NCBI RefSeq assembly: GCF_002575655.3 | Contig: NC_053040.3 | Coordinates: 460,212,780 to 460,276,779 of the forward strand | Direction of reading: 5' to 3' | DNA: 64,000 bases | Source: Aegilops tauschii subsp. strangulata | Taxonomy: Eukaryota > Streptophyta > Magnoliopsida > Poales > Poaceae | Shown here: one piece after another, positions 56,620-64,000 of the stretch | Layout of the letters: every line of letters starts with the position of its first letter | Position numbering within the stretch: position 1 is the first letter of the stretch | Made by a program: the position numbers and the translations under genes | The notes under the pieces: model-generated | Told to the model about the DNA's origin: nothing | What the model saw: the letters and a program-made list of their open reading frames with translations, nothing else | The model's database searches: none

Positions 56620-57450
56620 CATTCCTGTGAAAAGGCCGGCCCGTTTGACTTGGTCAAAAGGTGGCGGGCCGGCCCACGGAAAGCCTGTTAACGGCCTATT
56701 CGCATATAGCCCATTTACAGCCCGCTAACCCAGGGCCCGTTACGCCCTATCCGAATTAGGCCCAGTAGCGTCATCTGGGCCATCCAATATGATTCAGCCC
56801 ATTTTCACTTCCGGCCCATGTGTGGCCCATGACTTCTTTCGGCCCATATGAGGACCTTTGTAACTCTTGGCCCACTAACTACCCGTGGTGAAACTGGCCC
56901 ATAATGAACAGTGTATCACTTTATACCCATTAACGGCCCATTATTCCATTGGGCCATTTCCAGCCCAAGTTATCTTTCGGCCTTCTCAGGGCCCATTGAT
57001 TCTTGGGCTCATTTGCAGCATTCGGTTACATATGGCCCGTTACTGTCATTTTCTGCTTGTGGGCCAAATTCAGCCCGTCGTTACAGTCGGCCCGTTTGCG
57101 GACCGTTAATACGTTGGGCCATTTTCATGTCAAAAAAAAACCGTTGGGCTGTTTTCATAGAGTTATCAAATACGGCCTATTAACGGCCCGTTATGGTCCA
57201 CGAATAGTACGGCCCATGATTGGCTAAATGATGATACGCCCCATAGAAGGCCCATGGATCCTACGGCCCGTATGAGGCCCATGGATAGTGCGTCCCGTAG
57301 AAGGCCCATGGATCGTACGACCCGTAGAAGGCCCATGGACCCTACGGCCCATAGAAGGCCCATGGACCCTAAGGCCCGTATAGAAGGCCGATGGATCCTA
57401 CGGCCGGAGGAAGGCCCATGGATCATACGGCCTGCAGGAGGCCCATGGTT
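56620..57450. repeat. GGCCCAT/GGCCCGT subterminal repeats
   Basis: GGCCCAT, GGCCCGT and the complements are spread through 830 bp. From 57237 to 57449 they form about eight tandem units of roughly 27 bp, each GAAGGCCCATGGATCCTACGG-like. Subterminal repeats of this kind are the transposase-binding arrays of CACTA elements. The short frames here are spurious. Confidence 0.85.
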
Positions 57451-57775
57451 ACAACAGTCCGTGTGTTGCCACGATTATTTTGGCCTAGTTACCAAAAATA
57501 GGCTATTGTGGCCACTAGAAAAAAACAGAAAAAGAACTGCAGTGACTACAAGCAAACAACTAAACAAGATAATAAGGAAATAAATAAGCAAGCAATTAAC
57601 GCTAGCCTATTACCGCTATTACACATATTACATCCACTGGGCATCAAAGTTCGCCACCAGTGCAAATATAGGGAACAAAGCAGCACATTACATACACTGG
57701 CCGTCAAAACTGGCCACCAATGCAAATAAACGCGGCAGCAAAACAAGAGCATAACTGAAACAACTTCAGAAGAGC

Positions 57776-58138
57776 TCAAGAAATGTTATCCTGGGTATCC
57801 ACCATGCTGGCAATAAGCTTAGCAAGCTGATTAGCTTTGTCCTGTTTGGTGCTAAAATCCTCCAACGCTTGCTGTTGCACTAGAAAGTATGCATCTGAAT
57901 GCTCCAGGGACTTCCGCAGTCCTTCCGCTTCTTGTCGCAGTATAGCTGATCGATGTCTTTCAGCTTGTAGTTGAGAGTCAAGAAACCGAACTGATTCAGA
58001 CAGTGAGTTTGAATAGCTTGTGCAAGCGGTAGTGGCCAGTAACTCGAACAGTAAACCAAGACAGGACTTTGGGGTTGTCTCGCTGTCTTCAAGATAGTCT
58101 TCCTTAGCTGTTTTATCAGCTTTGTTGGAGACCAACAA
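57776..58138 (-). CDS. CACTA accessory ORF, coiled-coil exon
   Basis: Last exon of a minus-strand gene of the CACTA element. The 120 residues include GLLFELLATTACTSYSNSLS followed by a long coiled coil (ESVRFLDSQLQAERHRSAIL..EAEGLRKSLEHSDAYFLVQQ), and end LAKLIASMVDTQDN. I recognise this segment type from Caspar-like CACTA TNPA genes. The true exon probably extends upstream to about 58170 through an in-frame region. It would act in binding of subterminal repeats; this is family-level knowledge. Confidence 0.6.
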   Translation of the reverse strand: MLVSNKADKTAKEDYLEDSETTPKSCLGLLFELLATTACTSYSNSLSESVRFLDSQLQAERHRSAILRQEAEGLRKSLEHSDAYFLVQQQALEDFSTKQDKANQLAKLIASMVDTQDNIS

Positions 58139-59074
58139 GGATGTGTCACTATCCTGAACCTTATCTGCATTACTTCATTTACCATTGCTTAATAAGGCAC
58201 TCTTCCCCAATATTCTGTCAGCATTCTAAAAGAAGAAACAAGCAGACACATAACAAGTTTAGCATGTACTAGTATATGAAACTCATTTCGGTAAACCAGT
58301 TCATTAGTAAGGCGGACAGGAATAAACTACCAAGTCTTCTATTGCCAAGTACTAGTACATAATAAAAGCATCAAACAAACATATATCTATGACCTATGGT
58401 CACTGCATTGTCTTGCCAAATCAAAATAGAGACACGGTTCAAATCATATCAGTTCAAGACAAAGCAGCAGTGAAAGAATACAAAGCGTGGGAAACTACAC
58501 GGCACAACAAGATTTCAGATGGGTACCACGGGTCTCCATGTACAACAACACTATTGGCTCTATTGTGATGCTAGTAATGTGCATGATATGAAAGTCAACT
58601 GTATACACAATTGAAATTGAAATCAACAGAGCTATTGATAAGAGCAAACCTGTTAAAGAAACATGCGTGAACATACCTGCTGTGCTATTGGAGTTTCGAT
58701 TGGATCCTTGAATTTAAAAATAAGTTTGTATGAGTAAATACAGTGATACAAGAGCAAAGCAATAATAGTTAAAATAGGCGCGCCTAAGCGAGCGCTTAAG
58801 CGCGCCTAGGCTCTAGGCGTTGGCAAAATGCATTGCGCATAACTACGCATAATCTGTGCATAACTGCGCATAAGCATGCGCTTTGGTCAGTAAAGCGCAA
58901 GGTGGTGGCAAAACGCACAATTAACGCCTAGTGCTTTTTTGAACTATGATAGCAATGGAATCTTAAATTAGAACAATTGTTCTTCAGGTTTAGGCACTTG
59001 TTCTACATGAACAGAGTACAGTAAGATGCAAGAATATAATACTAAAAAATAGAAAATGAGCGCATAGACCTTAC
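58139..59074. other. Intron-like CACTA interior with palindromic insert
   Basis: No coding sequence seen between the two exon groups. At about 58778-58950 there is a GGCGCGCCTAAGCGAGCGCT palindromic block followed by repeated TGCGCATAA words. This may be a small insertion. Confidence 0.5.
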
Positions 59075-59865
59075 CACATTCTTGGTTCGGGACCAGTACA
59101 CAAGGCGTTCCCAGTCATCGTCCAGTAAATGTGTCTCAGGAGAACGTAAGGGAATTTGATGAGTTTCTTTGCCGGTGAAGTACGTTTTCTTCAGGTAATT
59201 CCGATACTGCCACCAAGCATTCTTGAAGATAGCAGAGGTATTAGCACAGGTTACCTCATCCTGAGTTTCCAAATTGGTCCTTCTCTATAGAGAAAAATGG
59301 GAAAATTTGCTGTACTATAACCATCATGGAGGTAGGATGTATGGGACGAAGCAAAGTAATTGCCATGAATAACATTACTTACACATAACTCCTGGACAAA
59401 CACCTGCAACTGGCATTTTCCTTCATCTTCAGTATAATATTTCCAAGATGGGAAGATACGCACATACGATTTAACAACATCAAATGCGATAGATGCTAAA
59501 CTACGACTAGCTGGTTGTGCTTCCTCCACAGGAATAGGCGTACTAACTGGTGGAGTTGGGGTTCGCCGTGATAGTACTGGCCCTTTGGGCACTGGAGCTG
59601 CCTTACTAACTGCTCTTGTTTGGGAGCTCTGTGGTGGAGATGGTGCTGTGTCAACAGGAACTGGGTTACTATCGGCTGGGGTTGGGGTTAGATTGGGTGA
59701 AGCTGGTTCTCTATCCATCGCAGTAGGGGTACAATCTGCGAGAGTTTGGGTTATGTGTGGTAGGGCTGGTTCTTGTGCATGTACAACCGGGGTGCTATCT
59801 CCACCAAGAGGTAGCACTGTTTTATTTGAAGACCATGTTTTTAGTCCGCTAGATACTGGCATCAC
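59075..59865 (-). CDS. CACTA TNPA-like gene, two exons (En/Spm family)
   Basis: On the minus strand, exon 1 (59865-59383) begins with Pro/Thr/Ala-rich repeats (PALPHITQTLADCTPTAMD type). It ends with the VVKSYVRIFPSWKYYTEDEG region. A 98-bp intron (59285-59382, GTAAGT..CTATAG) leads to exon 2 (59284-59075, 210 bp), which ends at a GTAAGG donor. Exon 2 has AIFKNAWWQYRNYLKKTYF and DDDWERLVYWSRTKN. This is the pattern of the plant transposase (Ptta/En/Spm) family, which binds DNA. The usual C-terminal exon with the KSFA/H-G-S block is not found. The gene start is uncertain because further exons may lie upstream. Confidence 0.65.
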
Positions 59866-60940
59866 CGCTCTAATTCAAATGGCTGATAAACAGGAAACAT
59901 AGTTGAATGTACAGAAATTGTATGAGAGACAAATGCAATAGATAGTGTGGAAAAAAGAGAGCATGAAATAGTTGACATGTATATTGTTTAACTAAAACGG
60001 ATAGCATGACATAATTTCACATATATGATGTCTATCTAAACTGGATAGCATAGCATAACATAATTCAAAGATATGATGAATAACTAAACAGGATCACATG
60101 ACATAATTCACCTACATGTTATCTAAGTAATCAGGATCGCATCATTTAATTCACATATGTGATTTATATGCTAAACAGAGGGCATTCAATATGATGTCTG
60201 AACTAAGAACATGGTGTTGAATATTGTGTATATGATGACTAAACTATGCAACGCAAGACACCATATGCATGATATGAGCAGTATAACCGTGCCAAGTTAG
60301 AGCATACACCTCAGTGGGGGAATAGGACTGGTCATCTGTCTCTGAATCCATCTCTGAGGAGCTATCAGGACCCAACAAGAGGTCTGCTTCGACAGGTAGC
60401 ACTGTCTGCTCTGAAGGCCTTGTTTTCACTCCAGATTTTTCCATCTCCCACCCAAATGGCTGATTCACAGGAAGAGTAGTTTAATGTACAAACATTGTCG
60501 ACAAATGGAAATGTAATGAAGAAAAGGATGGGCAAGATATCATTCAAATATATGATGCCTGGTTAAACAGGATGGCATTGCATATTTCACATATATTATG
60601 GCTGGCTAAAAGACATGAGACTGCATAATTCCCATATATGATATAGAAACTAAACATGTGGCATTACAGAACATGTCTAAACTAAGCAGATGACATAGAT
60701 GATGTCAAAAGTAGGCACTGCAAGGCAACATATGCATGATATGACTAACATCATCATGCCAAGGTAGAGCAAACACCTTGGGGGGTAAATAGGAGTGGTC
60801 AGCGGCGTCTTAATCCGCCTCAGAACAGATATCTTCCTCTGGATTACAATCTGGAGAGGGGTGGGGAGGGTTTGCCATTGAACCCACCATGGAGCGATGT
60901 CTGCATGACATTGTATTGCCGCGCAAAACTCTTCTCTTTT
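59866..60940. repeat. Duplicated exon-intron segments with ~44-bp tandem units
   Basis: The segment near 59790-60200 is repeated in diverged form near 60380-60700. Both hold a short exon-like piece (minus-strand SG.KT..S..TVLP) followed by an intron-like stretch. That stretch contains tandem ~44-bp units of the type AAACaGGATaGCATgacATAATTcaCATATATGATG. Confidence 0.7.
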
Positions 60941-62560
60941 TCTCTACATGTTCAGCATGACTGTGTACAACATCTGACATGCATACAAAAAAAATATGGT
61001 GAGATTATGTAAGGAGAGCATGCAGAAATTTAGAGTGATGGTAACAACCAGTGGATTGACGTTTTTCCGTTGAACCAAAATAGCCCTAATGGATCGATGT
61101 GAATGTATAGTAATAAGTGATGCAACAAGTGTACAACCTCTTTGCCGTAGCCGTGTCGACCTCAGCATCATTGGGTTGGTCGCTGAAGCAGTTGAGGCAG
61201 AGGTGACTGTCGAAGGTGTGGAGGGAGATTTGAGGAATCTGTAGACGGCGTCCAGGGCACTGCTCTGTTGTGATGGATCCTTCTGTCGTTGGAGCAGCTC
61301 CGGTGAGCCGTAAGACGTCAAGGCTGAAGCAGCACAAGACAGACATCGTTAATCTCAAGTGGGATTCTAATAGCATCTCCAATAGATGATGTAAAATGGA
61401 TGTAAAATTAACATCACCAAAAACCACCTGACTACAACAGATGAGGTAAAAACTGTTGACTCTGAACTTAACTGTCGAAACTGAAATTTACTGTGGAATC
61501 TGAATGCTACTGTCGAAACTAAACGCAATGGTAGCAGAGAGGCACTTGACATGTAGTTTAGGGAGGGCCTGCAGTTCATCTTCAACCTGCACACCCCTGA
61601 GCCGCCAGCCACCACCGGCCGAACCACCGGCCCCAGCGCCGCCTCGCCGCCCCAAAACAACTCGCCACCGCCGCCCCGGCCAGCCCTCTAGGCCCCCCGC
61701 CCGCCACCCTGAACCCTAAGATAGATAGTGGGGTACCTCTACGGCGAGCCCCCGTCCCCGCTGCGGGTGGTTCTTCCTTAACTCCGGCGAGCCCCCCCAA
61801 CCCCTGAAAATCGACTGACCCAAAAGTCGATTCAGTCGATTGAAGTGTGGCTTAATCGGAGCAGAGCAGCATCACGAGCGAGGGGGAGAGCAGCAGCAGT
61901 AGTTGGGCGAGCGAGCGATCGAGCGAGAGCCGAAGCAGCAGTAGCAGCGCTAGCGAGCGAGCGAGAGCCGGAGCAGCAGCAGCAGATCCGGCTGGTATGG
62001 ACGCCGCCGCCGAAGGGGCCTCGCACTGGGGGAGAGCCGCCGTGGAGATGTCGCCCGCGGCGCCGGCTTCAAGGTAGCCGCTCCATTGGGGTGCAGGATG
62101 GAGCACCGTTGGTGCCGGGAGGTTGAGTTAAGGAGAAGGTGCGATGCGATGAGTGTACAACCTCTTTGGTGGCGCCGAGTAGGCCTCGGCTTCGTACGAG
62201 GAGTCGGTGAGGATGCTGCGGTTCCGGTGGAGCAGGTTAAGGCGGCGCTGTGGGGATGGAGCAGCCGCGATAGACGAGGCGATCGTCGGAGCAGCTCCTT
62301 GGAGGTGGAGGACGGGGCGGCTGAACCGGCGGGACGGCGAGATGGACGACGGATCCTCATCCGGGGAGGTGGATGAGGGACGTCGAGCTGTTGCGGTGGA
62401 CGACGTCGTCGGGGAAGAGGCTCCGACTGGGCAGCGGTGACGTGGCGGGCAGAGGAGGGTGGGGTTTCGCGGCTGGAGCGGAGAGGTTATGGCGGCCTGG
62501 GATTTCGAATGGCGAAAAGGGGGTGAAGCATGACTGGGACGCGCTTGTCCAAAATGTAGG
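60941..62560. other. GC-rich right part of the CACTA region
   Basis: 61560-62560 is GC-rich with GCAGCAGC and GCGAGCGA microrepeats. Minus-strand frames (60944-61321, 61950-62360, 62357-62584) are Arg/Ser/Pro-rich and lack domains. GTACAACCTCTTTG is present at both about 61130 and 62155. This may be the 5' leader of the transposon gene; I cannot prove it. Confidence 0.45.
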
Positions 62561-62927
62561 GTGTGTTACAAAAGTACCCCCCACCGATTTGAACTAGCGG
62601 CCCTTTCGGCTCAGGGTTAGAAGGGGGATTTCGCGTGTCGGGATTTGGCAGCTGGAGGGAGTTTACGCGCGCGTTGTAATTTCGGGATAGCAAGGCGCGG
62701 GTTGTGAAGGCGCCTGTTTTGGGAGCACGATATCTGAATTTTCGGGATATAACAAGACGCTGGTTGAATTTTAGGGACAAGCCTAACGTGTAGTAATATT
62801 GTACTTGTAAGTACCAAATCAATTCGCACTTCCCTCAACCAAAGAGAAAACGAAAAAATAAAACTATTCACACCACACAAAGAGATAGTCTTGCCCCGTT
62901 TTACTATACAAATGCTATTCAAAGCTA
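62561..62927. other. Unassigned stretch
   Basis: About 370 bp with no gene. GGGATAT and TTCGGGATA words repeat. I see no CACTA terminus here. Confidence 0.4.
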
Positions 62928-63164
62928 CTCCCTCCTTCCATCTATATAGGGCCTAATATGTTTTTTGATGCTAGCTTTGACCAAATATTAGAGTGATGAT
63001 ATATGACATGCAACTTACACAAAGCACACCGTTAAATTCGCCTGTGAAAGGTTCTTTCAATGATATAATTTTCACATTGTGCATGTCATGTACTATTAAT
63101 CTTGTCAATAGTCAAAGGCGGTCTTAAAAATCTCATTACGCCCTATATAGATGGAAGGAGGGAG
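62928..63164. mobile_element. Stowaway MITE
   Basis: 237 bp with near-perfect inverted ends: CTCCCTCCTTCCATCTATAT at the left and ATATAGATGGAAGGAGGGAG at the right. TA target duplications lie at 62926-62927 and 63165-63166. The AT-rich interior has no ORF. It would be moved by a Mariner-type transposase. Confidence 0.95.
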
Positions 63165-63166
63165 TA

Positions 63167-64000
63167 TGAATCCATGTTATGTCCAATTAATTTTTTTCGC
63201 TTGCTGTATAATGCATGTAACCTACTCATACCAACATTTTAGTGCATTCCAAATGTCTATACTACCGCTGCAATTCGCACTAAATTTGAATTCGTTTCTC
63301 TATTTCAATAAGAATCTACAATCATGATTGTTGCCAACTTCAACCATCATAGTTTCCTTGCTATCCGCCAGATATAAATCGGACAGCCTATAATGCAGGA
63401 TGGCAGGCACACCATCATTAACAACTCCATTTTTTTATAAGAGTAGTGATAAAATATATTAAATGTCGTATAACATGTTCATAACCACACCATGTGTATC
63501 ACTGTTATATATATTCACACATGCGTCGGTTTGAAACAGTATGATAAATTCTTCAAATATCCGAATTCCCTTTTTATAATGAAGTATATATGATCTCTAT
63601 TCGTCTTTTACACCCACACAACCCTCTTATCTTTGTAGCTAGCGCTAACTTTGTCTTGTGCATGCACACGCCCGCATCCCTCTCACCCTTCCTCAGCATT
63701 CTCTAGCTCCATCGCGCAAATTCGTCTTTTCACTTTAGGTCGTTCACCCATGGTGTGTGTAGGCCCCCCAGTTCCTTCTTTACGGCACACATCGATCGAT
63801 AAGCCTCTCTAGCCAGGTGTGCCTAGCACAAACACAAGCTTCCCCTCTTCTCTTGTCACCGTCCATGCCTCACTTCCACCACTCCTTTCATCGTTCTCGT
63901 ACTCGCACACTCCTCCCCCTCGATATAGTATGCCTCTCGTACCACCTCCTACATGCATCCCTCTCTCTCTATCCTTCTCCTCGTGCCTCATTTGCTTCTA
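63167..64000. other. Unassigned right flank, pyrimidine-rich
   Basis: No gene seen. From 63590 onward the plus strand is C/T-rich with CTCTC runs and ACACCC words, as in the upstream region of some grass genes. A downstream gene could begin beyond the window. The minus-strand frame 63809-63991 is low complexity. Confidence 0.4.

Larger units (their letters stand above)
56179..62560 (-). mobile_element. CACTA (En/Spm) transposon, one end visible
   Basis: The left terminus CACTACAAAAAAAACACTTCCG is the Caspar-type CACTA end. It is followed by the GTCACGGAAGTG-like subterminal sequence and GGCCCAT repeats (56620-57450). Minus-strand ORFs (57776-58138, 59075-59865) resemble the TNPA-like second gene. 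I find no TnpD-type transposase with its usual motifs, so this copy is probably non-autonomous. The right terminus (ending TTGTAGTG) is not recognisable, so the right limit at about 62560 is a guess. Confidence 0.75.

Noticed and set aside
56430..57583. Frames through the GGCCCAT repeats
   Set aside because: Repeated protein words (RPMD, GLLRAV) mirror the DNA repeat. No gene is expected in a CACTA subterminal region.
61845..62440. GC-rich plus- and minus-strand frames at 61.8-62.4 kb as a host gene
   Set aside because: Several overlapping Arg/Ala-rich frames on both strands are typical of GC-rich sequence; no domain is seen.
62790..62803. GTGTAGTA as the right CACTA terminus
   Set aside because: It does not match the reverse complement of the left terminus beyond a few bases and has no TTTTTTGTAGTG context.

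Overview
The window is intergenic DNA of a large plant genome of the wheat tribe (Triticeae, most likely Triticum or Aegilops). The evidence is nested Gypsy and Copia LTR retrotransposons, a CACTA transposon, Stowaway MITEs, and a repeat that I recognise as the wheat/Aegilops Au SINE. Family assignments come from recognised motifs and internal comparison, not from a database search. I see one credible host gene: an intronless NHL/LEA-2 type membrane protein at 10696-11316 (+).

Layout. 1-7524 is the 3' part of a Copia element of the SIRE (Maximus-like) kind: the end of RNase H, a spacer with a (TA)48 tract and a plant-like promoter, a long extra ORF broken by three in-frame stops, a polypurine tract and a 1494-bp 3' LTR. 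7525-16893 is a mosaic: an old LTR fragment, AT-rich GAACATTTT repeats, the NHL gene, two tandem Au SINE copies on the minus strand, a Stowaway MITE, and about 2.2 kb saturated with TTGCCATG/CATGGCAA motifs.

16894-56178 is a nest of LTR elements that target-site duplications (TSDs) let me order. Element A (Gypsy, Tat-like) starts at 16894. Element B, of the same family (21606-37910, TSD GCTGC), lies inside A. Element D, a non-autonomous Gypsy with a tRNA-Asp-like primer site (26405-33591, TSD AACAC), lies inside B. A resumes at 37916 and is cut at 40566 by element C, a relative of D. The second LTR of C is split by element E (46762-55762, TSD ATCTT), a diverged relative of A and B. That second LTR is followed by another primer-binding site and leader, as in a recombinant LTR-internal-LTR-internal array. 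A CACTA transposon begins at 56179 inside this leader.

A, B and E share one design. There is a ~470-bp LTR, then gag and a retropepsin in the -1 frame relative to the end of gag. No reverse transcriptase, RNase H or integrase is visible. An intron-containing antisense gene (gypsy-type transposon domain plus coiled coil) follows, with its own TATA box in B and E, before the 3' LTR. They look like a mobile but non-autonomous Tat family that relies on proteins from another element. D and C carry only one ORF each and long non-coding interiors with repeated hairpins.

56179-about 62560 is a CACTA transposon with one visible terminus, GGCCCAT-rich subterminal repeats and minus-strand En/Spm-type ORFs. 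A second Stowaway MITE (62928-63164) and about 830 bp of pyrimidine-rich DNA without a convincing gene close the window.
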